From Myxocyprinus asiaticus (Eukaryota > Chordata > Actinopteri > Cypriniformes > Catostomidae), in NCBI RefSeq assembly GCF_019703515.2, contig NC_059362.1, positions 24,984,826 through 25,048,825 of the forward strand: a stretch of DNA of 64,000 bases, read 5' to 3'. The position numbers were made by a program, and so were the translations under genes. The notes below the pieces were generated by a model, which had not been told where the DNA came from, ran no database searches, and worked only from the letters and a program-made list of their open reading frames with translations. This document shows, piece by piece, positions 11,858 to 23,936 of the stretch (its first letter is position 1; each line of letters begins with the position of its first letter).

Positions 11858-12406
11858 TACGGTTTCACTTTCACATCAGATTGCCAATACTCAGACACCT
11901 GTTCGTCGGTCTCGCATGATAAGATCAACTACTAGTAGTGATTTTTCAGCTGCGTTTGAAGAGGTTTCTCAATCTCTTGAATACTCTTATCTTGATCATA
12001 GTGCAGAGAAGCACCTTACCATGTTTAATCTATTTGCACTGATATTTTAGATTCCATTGCGTCTCTGAAGGCTAAACATCCTAAAACTAAATCTGAGCCC
12101 TGGCTAAATGATACCACTCATGCTCTTAGGCAGGTCTGCAGATGAGCTGAAAGAAAATGCAAAAAAGATAAGCTTCAGGTGTCATATGAAATATTAAGGG
12201 ATGCCTTGTCTCATTTTCAGAGAGCTGTCAGAGCAGCCAAGTCTAAATACCTCTCTGATATCATTGATAATAATTGTCCTGACCTAAAACTCTTTTCAAT
12301 ACTTTAAAATCTGTTATAAATCCCCTTGTTAGTGTTTTTCTTGTTGTGACTACATCTCTCTGTGAAAGTTTTGTTAGATTCTTTGCTGACATGATAGCAG
12401 ATATTA
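11858..12406 (+). pseudogene. L2-like LINE, middle fragment
   Basis: Resumes the LINE after the DIRS insertion. TVSLSHQIANTQT follows directly on the DHMPIMF of the first fragment. Then come ILDSIASLKAKHP, EPWLNDTTHALR and KDKLQVSYEILRDALSHFQR, the linker between endonuclease and reverse transcriptase in L2-type elements. It contains an in-frame TGA after VCR and a frameshift near 12045. It is interrupted at 12406 by a Harbinger-like insertion. Confidence 0.8.
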
Positions 12407-13638
12407 GGGGCCGTTTACACGTCAATGTTTTCAACTAACAATGGAAAACTTTGTATGTGTTTTGGCTGTTCGTTTACACGACAATGGCGTTGTGGGGCCT
12501 GAAAACACAAACTTTTGAAAACGGGTTTCAAAGTGCACATTTTTGAAAACGATGCCATTATTGTCTCTGTGTAAACATACAAAAACATGAATTAGTGAAA
12601 ATGACGTCATGCGTACGCGTATTACGTGTTATATAAAGTATGATGGATTGATAGGCATCAATTTGAGATGTATAATTATCAATATGAATACTGGTGTCTA
12701 TGCAAATAACAATAATCAACAATGTATTCATTTGGAGTATGGAGTGTGAACATTGTACAGTAGGCAGAACCTGCAATTTGAAAATCTTGAAATGAATGTA
12801 TGGATTCAGATGGGAAAAATATATTTGTATTTTAAATGTTATTTATTTATTTACTTAATTTTATTTGATGTACCTTTACCCTGCAATTCATTCACCCACC
12901 GCTTGTGTATATAGCCTATAGACAGAGATGTGATCCCATGTACGGTATTCAATGATATGCTTAGAATATGAAAACATGAGGCAGTGAAAAAGCATGTTAG
13001 ATCCAGTGTACACAAGACCTCTCTCTCCGTCAGAAGATATCCATATATCAGAGTTCTGTCTGATATCCAAAACCAGTCAACATCAACAGCTTATGTTAAC
13101 TTACTCTCCTACCAGCCCAAGAGTCAGCAGAGGGAATACAGAAGAAGGCAGGAGACGAAGTGTTGGTAAAAATGAGCAGAGTTTATTGAATAATCTTGAG
13201 AGTTCAGTCTATAGGCACGCACGCAAGGACTTCAAAACAACGCGCGAGACATTCAAAACTACAATGGCAGACTACAGGACTGTGTTTGTGCTGCTCAAGA
13301 TTTAGAGTTTATTGACACTTCTCCAGCAAAGTAATTGTAGTAATAAAGCAACCTCAGTCCATCCAGACAAAATTGCTAGATGCTTTCACCATCTTCATTG
13401 TTTGTATTCACCACTCTGTGGAAGAATGCTTATGTGCGCAGGCACGTAGTGTTTCTTTACAAAGTGGCATCGCCAACTACTGGCCTGGCATGCATAATAT
13501 AGCGTTTTTAGTCGTTTTCGCGGATCCGTGTGAACGGGGATCGCTTTCACAACGTTGTCGTCTGTACGCGAAACATTTCAAAAATGCAAAGGAAAATTTT
13601 TTCTGTTTTTAGTACATCATTGTCATGTAAACGTACCC
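12407..13638. mobile_element. Non-autonomous DNA transposon, PIF/Harbinger-like, inserted in the LINE
   Basis: Flanked by direct TTA trinucleotides (12404-12406 and 13639-13641). Termini: GGGGCCGTTTACACGTCAAT on the left, against GGGTACGTTTACATGACAAT read inward from the right. That is 20-bp inverted ends with 4 mismatches. Removing it rejoins the LINE as GCAGATATTAGATCACATG. The inside has no transposase-like frame. The TTA duplication and GGG-start suggest PIF/Harbinger, but the family is inferred. Confidence 0.72.
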
Positions 13639-15390
13639 TTAGATCACATGTCATATTTTCTGCTCATGATCCGTCTGTCCCTACTATGTGCACTGGTGTG
13701 TTAAGCCAGTTTGACCCCATTTCACTTTCTTCATTACAAGAAATCATTGGCCAGTTAAGCCTACTGTTTCTCCCCTTGTTGTTATTCTCGCACGTCTTCT
13801 TAGAAACTTTTTTAACACTGTTGGGCCCAGTATCCTGTCACTTATCAACAAGTGCCTTAAAACAGGAAATGTACCAGATTACTTTAAACATGCAACTATA
13901 CAACCTTTTCTCAAAAGGCCTAATCTAGACCCTACAATTATGTCTCATTTTAGACCTATTTCTAGTCTCCCTTTTATTTGGAAAATTTTGAGTTTTTTTT
14001 TTTTTTTATGAAAATAAGATATCTGAAGTCTTTCAGTGGGGTTTTAGAACTCATCATAGTTCTGAGTCTGCACTTTTAAAAGTTTTAATGATATTGTATT
14101 AACTGTTGATTCAGGGGATTATACAATCTTTGTGCTTTTAGATTTGAGTGCTGCATTTGACACAGTAGACCATGGTGTTCTCATTTATCGCCTTGAGCAA
14201 TGCGTGGGCATCCAAGGAAATGCCCTCAACTGGTTCAAATCTTACTTGAAAAATATACGTTTTTCCGTTAATATTGTTGAATTTTCATCTTCTAAAGCTC
14301 ATCTTACTTGTGGGGTTCCTCAAGGATCCATTCTAGCTCCTATTTTGTTTTCCATGTATATGATTCCTTTAGGTTGTTTGTAGGTATTTTTTAAGAAACA
14401 TAGTATATCCTTTAATTGTTATGCACATGACACCCAAATCTATTTGCCCTTGAAAAAAGATGATAAGTGTGGCCTGGAACCCTTACTGGCCTGTATATCT
14501 GATCTAAAATATTGGATTTCTTTAAATGTCTTAAACCTGAACGATACTAAGACTGAGATTATCGTGTTTGGCCCTTCTGAGGTCTCTGGTATTCCTAATT
14601 TTGGCGAAATGTCTCCTTATGTTAAACCGTTGGTGAAAAACTTGGGTGTTTTATTCAATAGTGCCCTTAAGTTTGATAAACAAATACATTCTGTAGTCAA
14701 ATCTAGCTTCTTCCATTTACGAGTTTTGGCTAAAGTTAAACTTTTCTCTCTTTCAAGGACTTTGAAAGGGTGATTCATGCTTTTCTTTTATCTAGACTCG
14801 ACTATTGCAATTCTCGATACATAGGAATAAGCCAATCATCTCTTGCATGGTTGCAAATGGTTCAAAATGCTTCTGCCAGGCTTTTGACAGGTGTACACAA
14901 ACGCGTTTTAGTTTCCCTGCACTGGTTGCCGATTGTTTTTAAGTCCTTAAATGGGCTAGCGCCATCATATCTCTCTGATCTATTGTCTGCTCACCAGCCT
15001 GGGAGATCGCTCAGGTCCTCCGATCAGAGGCTTTTGAATGTCCCCAGGTCTAAATTGAGATTGAGAGGTGACCTTGCCTTTGCGGTAGTGGCTCCTAAGC
15101 TTTGGAACCGCCTACCTGTTTTCATTAGAACTGCCTCAACAGTACATGATTTTAAATCAAAGTTAAGTTCACTAGCTTTTAATCAATCTTAGATGTATTT
15201 TGATGTGTAATGCACTTTATTTCTGAACAGTATTTTTTATACATTGTGTACTTCATTGTGTACTGATGAATTTTAATGTTTTTATATTTCAATTTACTTT
15301 TAAATTGCAATGATTGTACAGCACTTTGTTCAACTGTCATTGTTTTAACTGTGCTATATAAATAAATAGACACTGAAATTGACATTGACA
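13639..15390 (+). pseudogene. L2-like LINE, reverse transcriptase and 3' end (third fragment)
   Basis: Continues the LINE after the DNA-element insertion. It encodes pieces of the reverse transcriptase in several frames: LLDLSAAFDTVDH (motif A), HLTCGVPQGSILAPILF, then CYAHDTQIY in place of the usual YADD. The His codon at 14426-14428 replaces the first catalytic Asp. Downstream come ISDLKYWISLNVLNLNDTKT and the C-terminal LDYCNS, FKSLNGLAPSYLSDLL and LRLRGDLAFAVVAPKLWN. The 3' end reads GCTATATAAATAAAT then ATTGACATTGACA, the short-repeat tail of the L2 clade. Many frameshifts and stops are present, so it is inactive. Confidence 0.85.
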
Positions 15391-15657
15391 GACTGCATGT
15401 GTTTTCATGATAAGAGAAAAATACTGGAACCAAGGTACGCAATTCCCTGATTTTTTTTATTTTTTCCCCCCTGAAAATAACATGTCTATGCTTCACGCTA
15501 CTTCCATGACTCTATTCTGAAGTAAAGCAGGATGTTAAGCACTCATTTTGAGCAAAGTACCAAAGTCTGAGTTAAAGATCGCAATACAGCATATCACAGT
15601 TTTGAATCAAAGCCAACCTAGTCTCATAAAACCTAGTCTCAAACTAGCCTAGTCTCT

Positions 15658-16365
15658 ATAACAAAATTTTTGCAAACTGAGATTTATGCGCCACTTTCTT
15701 TGTTTGGCTGCAGTTTCCTGGTGACATTAACACTAGAAGCGCTACAACAACTGTGCATTTTATTAACTTTCAAACAAATCACGGGTACTATGGCTGTTAA
15801 GGACTTTATAAACACTTATTTTTCACACTATTACTCACACCCTGCTATGTTATTATATCAAAAAACTTTACTCTAATTTGAAAAATGATACATTTTAAAG
15901 CATGTATGACAGACACACCTACATTTACAAACTTATTCCAATATGATTAACTTCCGCGGTAGCTCACCTGATAATGTTGGACTTTGGACTCTGAGATCCA
16001 GCCTCGAGCCCAGCCAAGGACGCTCAAAGCGAAAGTGCCATAAAAGCGACACAATATCATGTGGTTGCTTCACTAAATGTGCTTTTCATATCAAGTTTTC
16101 TTTAAAAACACTATCGGTTAGGTTTAGGTGTTGGTTTAGGGTAAGGATGTCTGTTTTTTCACCTCTTATTTATGTTTTAAGACACTGTTGGTTAGGTTTA
16201 TGTAAAAGGTTTAGGTTAGGGAGGTATGTTTTACTCATTAAATATTCACCTTAAAAGCCTTGTCTAATTACAAAGTCATTTCACTCGATTTTGGCACCCT
16301 TGCTGGGCAGTTCACTGGGAAACTGCAGCCAAACGTGTCATGAAGCACATAATTTTGTTATACAA
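15658..16365. mobile_element. Foldback-type element with a tRNA-like core
   Basis: The arms at 15658-15725 and 16309-16365 are inverted copies sharing GTTTGGCTGCAGTTTCC and TAACAAAATT. Between them, near 15955-16025, is a tRNA-like stretch, CGCGGTAGCTCACCTGAT (A-box-like) and CCTCGAGCCCAGCCAAGGA (B-box-like), then GGTTAGGTTTAGG repeats. It is not a genuine tRNA, as no cloverleaf can be closed convincingly. It is probably a composite MITE/SINE. Confidence 0.55.
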
Positions 16366-17568
16366 AAATGTTGCTATTATCATGTAAATTTAATGAAATC
16401 AGGCTGATCAAAACTTCAATATTATTGTACCGTGGCTCAAATTACGATAGTATTCTACTGACAGGCCCCTGCTGATTTCCAACCCTCGTGCATATACACA
16501 ACAATGCATACCAAGCACTTGTTTGCTAAAGCAGTTTTAAGCAATCAGTGTCTGCTAACCTCTTGTTAATGACCATAGCCAGTATGGATTCTAAAGCAAA
16601 TTGTATTTCATGGATGCTTGGGCATGAAAGAAAAATCTTGTTTTGTAGATCCATAAAAATAGTTCATTAGTTCATTAAAAAGCAAAATAGAACTCTTGTG
16701 TGCCGTTTCTCTGTCATGTATGGTCTCAGTATGTTTGCAGCTACAGTACAACTTCAGCACCAATGCAAGCATTTGGCACCCATTTCATTTATGTGGATAA
16801 AATGATAGCTCAAATCATTTATCACAAATTCAACAACAACTCTTGAATATCAACCTTAGCGACTGTAAGTGATATTTTGGCAGACAATAAAAACAAAACA
16901 AGAAATGTGAGAGTACTCATGTACTTGACTTCTATTATTTATCATCCATTGCTGTCCAGCACTGTTTCGCCAGCACAAAACCACAAATTATGAACTGCAG
17001 GAAAACTGTTGCCAGATAATTTATTAAATTATCCCAACGGTGGTAAGTAAATGTGGCTGCTGGAAATTATGCAGGCTTGAGATGAGAGTGCTGTCCACAC
17101 AAAAAATAAAGAAAACCAAAGTATTCACTACATACTGAACTTCCTTGTAGCCTATAATTTGCCTTCAAAGCACATAAGTGTGGTGCAAAAAATACAAATG
17201 CTGATTAAGATATAGAGGAAATGCAGTTTTTGCTCTACATGGATAAACCACATCTGCACTGCCCTACAAAGGCAAAATGCAGTAATTATGCCAACAATAA
17301 AAATAAGAATGGTTTCAAGACTTTTTGATTGTCCAGCCAAACGTGGATTAACCAATTTTTTAAACTCTTTTCTCTCTAAATCTGAACATGGTTGAGCCAA
17401 ACCTGTCTGTCACAGGACAGATCACTGGCAAAGAGACTATTCCAAACCCAATTTTGACAAAATTATTTTTAAATATTATTTAAACTATATTGCATTTTGA
17501 TTTTGTAGGCCAGTGCAGTCCAAAAGTTACCTCAACATTTACTGTCTTTTATGCCAAAAACGTTTTAC

Positions 17569-17904
17569 CTGCTTGGCTGGTGGCGATGCTGACAGCAGCA
17601 AACAGTCGCTGGGTACGGCTGAGATCGGACACGCCGTTCACAGCCTCCACCTCAAAGGTGTAGTTTGCGTGAGATAAGAGGTCAGTAATGGTGACGTAGG
17701 TGTCCGTTAATCCACTCTGCTGTGGCGAGAAGCCAACATTGCTCCCACAAGTGAAGCACTCTTCTGGCTCCCAGGTGCATCGCCGGCAGATAATCCGGTA
17801 CGTCACATCGTTGCGACCGCCTGTGTCGGCTGGCGGGGTCCATTCCAGGCTGACGGTGGTGTGGTTGATGTTGTAAAGCAGGTTCTGAGGAGCTGATGGT
17901 GGCC
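17569..17904 (-). CDS. epha7: Ephrin type-A receptor 7, coding exon 5 (fibronectin III-1)
   Basis: A 336-bp exon (112 codons, phase 1 at both ends) with a CTACAG acceptor and a GTAAAA donor. With the A from exon 4 it encodes RPPSAPQNLLYNINHTTVSL onward: EWTPPADTGGRNDVTYRI, then the CRRC..CFTC cysteine cluster, and finally HANYTFEVEAVNGVSDLS. This is the first fibronectin type III repeat (residues 329-440). The motif NYTFEVEAVNGVSDLS is a hallmark of Eph FNIII-1. It is the last epha7 exon in the window. Exon 6 (second FNIII) was looked for between 1 and 17568 and not found, so the gene continues past the left edge. Confidence 0.95.
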
Positions 17905-18380
17905 CTGTAGTGAGAAATGGGAGTATGGTTAGATAAACATGTGACTAGTACACTAATGTTAATGGCACTCCAGACATTTGTGGATTTTCCTATTGTTCCT
18001 TTCCTCAGACAAAAACTCCAAGGGATTCGAGGAATCCAGGCCCTTGGCAAATCCTGACACGCAATTATACTGTAACCTAGATACATAAGAGATTTTATGT
18101 TCAAGAATGTTGGGGAGTCGAACTTAGGTCAGTGTAGACCTGGAAGTGATGTGGTGGCGAAACGATGCAATAATGAACAGTGGGATACTGTTTCAAACCA
18201 CTACAAGGTAGATAACCTAAGATAGGACTATCTTCCACCTACTGTTGGCACTCATCTTCACAGGAGTATTTCATTAGTGGGCCAATGGTTAATGAGTCTC
18301 TAGTGGAAAGAAAAGATGTAATACGATTGGCAAAACAAATTTTTTTGACTGCCAGAGTGACCAGGAGTCAGTGAGAGAGT

Positions 18381-18702
18381 TTACATGCATGATCTTACAC
18401 CGATTATGCTTAATTAGCCAACAATGTGTAAGGTCACATAAACCCCTTAAACAGTTTTGCTTTATCAGGGTAATGGCTTAAACAGTTTAAGCAGAAACTA
18501 TTCTACACATATAGATTTTTTCCCTTGATTCTGCATTGAGTGTACACAGCTTTATAAGCCTTACCAGCTTATTCAGTGTGTCCAAATGTTGTCTGCATAC
18601 CTCTTTTTGTTTTGATATCAAAAGCAGAGAATAATCTGCTTATTTCAAATCTCATGTAGACGGTTTTCTTGCGTTAAATTTATCAGTGAAATGCTGTGCA
18701 TG
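18381..18702. mobile_element. Short MITE with GTTTACATGCA termini
   Basis: GTTTACATGCATGATC on the left and its inverted counterpart GTGCATGTAAAC on the right bound about 320 bp of AT-rich non-coding DNA. Only about 11 bp of terminal identity is visible and no target duplication was resolved, so confidence is modest. Confidence 0.4.
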
Positions 18703-18867
18703 TAAACACAGTCAGTGTTATTATTTTTAACGATTATTGTAAAGAAACATTTTTCGTTGACCACATGAAAACATTTTTGGTAACTGAAATACAAATAATA
18801 AAAAAAGTAACAGCTGTAAAAAATAAATAAAAAAAGAAATAAATTAAACTAAACTAAAACTAACTTA

Positions 18868-19359
18868 GGACGCATCAACACTAATAAGCTTCCATTTGAA
18901 AATGTCCGCACTGAGACTATATTTTTGACAGCGAAACATTTTTCAGCGAGTTTTTCCAGAGTACTGGTTGTCAACGGAGTACTTGTTGTCATGTGACGCA
19001 GCCATGATATCCATTCAACCCAAAACAATCAAGATGGCGGCCCATGTTGTAGCGGCATTGTTGTGTCTGCTATCCACTTTGATAGCATTGTTAAAGATAA
19101 ATGTTACTTTGTATATCCTTCGCATTGCATTCCTTCAAAAGCGACGGGAAGTTTACCTGAAATTGCTGTTCGGCGTCAGAAAACGTTTCAGATACTACAT
19201 GGATCGGCGATTTTTCGCATGCGCAGTAAGGGGATTTAAGAGTTCATATGTTTAAGTGTGGACGAACAACTTATGGATAACACTTGAAAACGGAAGTGTG
19301 GATGGAGAGCGTTCTCAAAATGTTTTCAAATGTGTCCAGATTAATGTAGACGTACCCTA
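18868..19359. mobile_element. Non-autonomous DNA transposon with TTAGG..CATTTGAAAA inverted ends
   Basis: The left end runs ACGCATCAACACTAAT then CATTTGAAAA. The right end read inward runs GGGTACGTCTACATTAAT then CATTTGAAAA, giving about 40 bp of imperfect inverted repeat. The right terminus resembles that of the element at 12407-13638 (GGGTACGT-TACAT), suggesting related families. It holds a 95-codon plus-strand frame at 18968-19255 with a hydrophobic stretch and a basic tail, which matches nothing I recognise. Confidence 0.6.
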
Positions 19360-19619
19360 AAAACTAACTAAAATAAACCTCAAAGTAATTTTTTGTTTTT
19401 TTATACAAACTATACACTATAATATGAAACCTTTACAATCAACCTTTATTAAACATATAAAATGCCACTAGATAGCAGTAACACAAGACAGCCCTGGGAA
19501 TGCCGTTAAACATACTACAATGAAGCTAGAAAACCCTGTATAAGCTAACAATAAAAAAGAAAAAAGAAAACTAATGAAAACTAAACTAATTGGAATGATA
19601 AATTAAAAAAAAGTAAAAA

Positions 19620-19623
<4 letters not shown>

Positions 19624-19655
<32 letters not shown>
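19624..19655. repeat. (TA)n microsatellite
   Basis: About 32 bp of perfect TA dinucleotides. Confidence 0.9.
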
Positions 19656-19659
<4 letters not shown>

Positions 19660-21270
19660 CTAAACTAGAATAACCCTGGCAGCAGTCTAAGCTGTAGAAG
19701 ACAGGGAGTCTGAGTCACTTCCAAAATGTAAGAGTCAGATTATGAACAAGTTATCGCCCCTGACAATAGCAACAGTACAGAATTCCACTCAGCCTACAAT
19801 AACCAGCTCACAGACGGATGACCACAGTGGAAAACAACCCCTAATCCCTGCCAGTGCCAAAGAATCTAGCACGTCTCATAAAAAAAAAAATAATTATACT
19901 TTGCTACTTTCATCCAGCCACCAAGCCCATACATTTAATCACCCCTAATGTTTTTTATAACAGCACCACTGCCTGTTCAATATCCCTTTTATTACAGCTC
20001 GTCTTTGTGGTGGTCTTGCATCACAGGTTTGCTGTTTGAGAGGTTCTATTTTTGTCCCTCAAAATGAAACAACTAACGGCATGTGTCCATTAGTGTGGGG
20101 TGAGTGGAGCTGAGTGGGCATTGCCGGATGGCAGCCAATTGCTGTGAGGTAAAAGCAGTGATGTCTGTCTGTCACAAGCGTTTCAAATCTGACGATAGTG
20201 CTGGAGATTCTATTTGGTCATATTTCTTCAAGGCGAGTGGACACGTAAGGTAAAGCGTTTTCTCTGCTGATTCGTGTGTCACCAGTGCCGCTGGTCTGCT
20301 AAACTTGAGACATTTTCAAACAAAACACTCAATGCATATGCAATGAGGGGAAAGAGCAGGCATTATAATTGTGCGAATGGTTAATGTGACACTTAAACTT
20401 TGCTCCTCATTAAGGGTAATGGCACACACACAGCCATCCATATTCATCAGAGTAGAGGGGGAACGAATGAACATGGGAGATGAAAGGGCCACCTGTGGCA
20501 GGTGAAGAGATATGGTCCATCTCCTTATCTCTCTCCTCTCCGTAGCTACCTCTGAAGCTATAGCACAACTTCACCTACTGATGCTAATGATGTCCCTCCA
20601 ACTCCATTCCCCTCTGGGAAAGCCTCTCACACACACACATACACAACTGTACACACTCAAACACACACTTATTCTCCTGGGACTTCAGCAGTCTATTTCC
20701 ATGACTACCTTTAATAATAATAATATCACTAATGGCTCCATTTGGAAGACCCATCTCATTCTACCCTTGAGTGGCAGAGATCAAGGGATTGTTTATCTTA
20801 AAATGCACAGCTGAGACAGAGAGGGACTTAAGTCAAGCTGTCATTGAGGGTATCTATTCAACTGCTGATTTATTGATAAATCAGGATTGCGGTGTTAAAA
20901 CAGCACATATGCCTAAAGCAAGACTTTCCTGTACAGTATATGTCTGGCGTGTGGAGAATGTTTTTTGTCGTATGCTGTTGTGGGCGTCATCGTCTACTGG
21001 TTAACAACAAATGCCCTGTGAGTTTACTGCTCTCATCATTTGCTCTTTCACACACTAGTGCCTATATGTGTTTCTATATATGTATTCTGTCACCTCCTCT
21101 GCAGTCTGCTGTGAGACTGGTTCTGCAGGGACGCTGGAGGAAGTCTGGGGGAAACTGGGACAAATAACTGCCAGAGAGAGCTTTATTCTCTATACCACAA
21201 ACCAAACTATTCTTTTAATGGATACTGAGTTTACTTAAAGCACAAACCCACAATTCACCCTTCTTTCATG

Positions 21271-21286
21271 CTCGCTCGCTCGCTCG

Positions 21287-21332
<46 letters not shown>
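21271..21332. repeat. CTCG then CT microsatellite
   Basis: Five CTCG/GCTC units pass directly into about 38 bp of (CT)n. Confidence 0.9.
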
Positions 21333-21337
<5 letters not shown>

Positions 21338-21378
21338 TTTCAACTTTCATTTAAAATATACCCTCTTTCCTAGTTTTT

Positions 21379-21673
21379 TAAAGGAATAGTTAATTAATTT
21401 TGAAAGCAATTGTTAGTGAGGAACAAACTAATATTTAAATAATTATTTACTTATCATTTTACCCTCCCCCGAAGCCTGCGTCCACATCCAGAATTCAGAA
21501 ATAGTGAGTTGCATTCGGGTAACAACACATGCAAAAAACAATGTCATTTTGGCGACAATGATGTTGACATGCCAATTTTGAAACTGATAATGAGTTACAT
21601 TTCTTTCTGTTCCTCACACAAAGCTATCATATGGCTTCAGAAGACTTGGAATATAGAACTGTTCCTTTAATAT
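21379..21673. mobile_element. MITE related to the TTTAAAGGG family (degraded)
   Basis: Begins AAAGGAATAGTT and ends with the inverse, AACTGTTCCTTTAA. The inside includes ATCATATGGCTTCAGAAGAC then TTGGAAT, a segment also found at 37266-37290 and 47870-47895. Confidence 0.55.
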
Positions 21674-21879
21674 AATTGTCAGTGTTCAATACAATACTTG
21701 TGGCATTATGTTGATTACCACAGATAAATAATTTTGACTTCACCCTCATTTATTTAAAAATAAATAAATAAATTGTAATAAGTAAATAAAAAGGCACTTG
21801 CAATGGAAGGGAATTGGGCCAGTACATACATTTTTAAATTTTTTTCAAAAGTATAGCCACAATACGTAAACATTATACA

Positions 21880-22020
21880 TGTTTACATGATTTTACTGTG
21901 ATCAAATGTGATAAATTCGCTTACTAGGATTACAGGGTTAACCGGATTTACCTCATTGTCACAATGAAGTTACACAGACAAGGTTAGTAAGTGATTTTAT
22001 CACATTAAAATCATGATAAC
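21880..22020. repeat. Palindromic MITE-like repeat
   Basis: CATGATTTTACTGTGAT followed by TAAATTCGCTTACTA on the left is matched inverted by TAGTAAGTGATTTTATCACAT then TAAAATCATG on the right. It forms a near-perfect stem of about 35 bp with a small loop region. Confidence 0.6.
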
Positions 22021-22134
22021 AGGTACTATATTTACATCGTGTGGATATAATTAGAAACAGTGTGTATTGTAATGTTTATGGACTAGCACCATTCATATTC
22101 ATTGTAAGTAACCGTGTTTTTTTTTTTTTTTTTT

Positions 22135-22139
<5 letters not shown>

Positions 22140-22222
<83 letters not shown>
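22140..22222. repeat. (TA)n microsatellite
   Basis: About 83 bp of perfect TA dinucleotides, preceded by an 18-base T run. Confidence 0.95.
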
Positions 22223-22224
<2 letters not shown>

Positions 22225-22988
22225 GAGGGAAGAGTCGAAATAATTATGGCACAAATGTTTTTGAATTAACTTAACTTGTATTAATCCTGGAACAGTCCTT
22301 TAAGTCAATCACTCTATAGGCTGTATAGTGAAACATAACCTATTTTCTAACACTGATTTTCAACAGAGCTAAATATCTTATTCCAAACTGGAAAAAAAAA
22401 ATTTATGCAATACAAGATAATAAAACCATCTTTGAAATCAGGAAAATGTGATCACGATTCTTACAGCACCACTACCTTTGGTGTTCTCCAGTGAGAGAAT
22501 GTTAATTAGGTCAATCTGCTGATCTTGTTGTATGTTCATGAGTGGGTATGTGTGTAAAGCCTGAAATCTAAGGCCAAGCTGCACTAGAGCTTAACTCAGG
22601 AATCCAGTTCTTATCTGCACTTTGAGCAGCTCTTGGCTGTCTTAGTGCTCCTCCACTTTTTAGGACACATCCCACTAATGAGGTAGACTCAGAAGGGTGG
22701 CTACTTGCAAACCATGTTCAAACCGTCCAGCCACTAATCCCTAATCTGCAAACATTGTGCCTGAACTTTGACCTCACTTGCAGCAAGTGCCAAGGACAGA
22801 ATGAGGGATGGTGCCAGAGAGCAGTGGATGAGAGAGGCTGGGTTGTGGGAAGACAGAAAGTGTTATAGGCTACTCAGGGACACATCAACAAATGGAGGTG
22901 AAAATTCTAGGCGGTTGGAGGAGTTGAAAGGGAATATGTGGGTTATTCACTCTCACTTTCTCTCTTTCGATTTCTCTTAACTTATTCT

Positions 22989-22991
<3 letters not shown>

Positions 22992-23022
<31 letters not shown>
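22992..23022. repeat. (TC)n microsatellite
   Basis: About 30 bp of CT dinucleotides passing into CACT units. Confidence 0.85.
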
Positions 23023-23026
<4 letters not shown>

Positions 23027-23936
23027 ACTCACTTTTTCTATGTTTCCCACTCACTGTCGTCCTCTTTTTTTCTCTCTGTCACAAAGCCCCACCCTCCTCC
23101 CGCCCCCTTCCAGACCCTCAGTAGCACCGGCACCACACACAACTGGTGAATGATTGATGTCATCTCTGAAACCTGTCAAGTACTCCCTTCGTTCGTTCTA
23201 ATTCAGGAGAAAAAAAAACTTCTCGAAAGCTTCTCTCATGCACAGCAGGGTCGCCTAAGTATTGCCTATTTATCTTAGTGGCTCACAGGTTGTGGTAAAC
23301 CGGGTGAATTAATGCCATGTCACTGTGATAATTTTGTGTTGTACTAAAATACTCACATAACTGTTTTTTTTTTCTTTTTTCTTTTTTTTTTTTTTTTTGA
23401 ACATTGACAGAGCTCTCTTCAGAGCACTACAAGTGAATATTAATTCCTTTCACTCTTGAAATGTGAATTTCATTAAGGCTGTTCTTAATCCATGTTCTGA
23501 GGAGCTGAGTGCGTATTGATAGAGCTTAAGATTCTGTAGGTTTACACCTCGCTCATTTAAAAAGCTGTCCATCAGGGTGTTTATTCAGCGAATGTAAATT
23601 CACCCCCAATTACCATTCAGTTCCAAGCGGCTGTAAATCCCAAAAAGAAATCTTCATCCCAGACAATTCAGATGGCCACAATATCTTAATCCTCAGATAA
23701 TTAAGACAAGTCTGGAGAGGACAGCATTTCCAATGCACTTTCTCTGTGTTACAACTTCAAAAGTGACACAATTTATGTTTATTAGGAGTTTTTTATTGTT
23801 ATTTTATCCCCTCAAAGTGCTTAAATCTCTTTGTTTAATTTTACTTTTTTTTTTTTACTCCTGTCACATCCTAATTATCCTGAACTTCTGTCACTGTTTT
23901 ACCTCTGTGACTGAATGTAATTCTAAATCTCCTCCT

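Larger units (their letters stand above)
1..17568 (-). other. epha7 intron 5 (partial)
   Basis: The region downstream of exon 5 with no recognisable exon 6. It contains a partial hAT-like element at the left edge, a MITE near 3.1-3.35 kb, a MITE at 4.83-5.12 kb, the L2/DIRS/Harbinger nest at 7.3-15.4 kb and a foldback repeat at 15.66-16.37 kb. In 5.2-6.85 kb and 16.4-17.5 kb I see nothing beyond short CT, A and TA runs. Confidence 0.7.

Noticed and set aside
15955..16030. Possible tRNA gene (A-box/B-box-like words)
   Set aside because: No acceptor stem pairing or recognisable anticodon arm; lies inside an inverted-repeat element.
1..17568. Search for epha7 exon 6 (second FNIII) in the left part
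   Set aside because: No frame resembling the expected ELSWQEP-type segment with splice borders was seen; the exon is presumably beyond the window.
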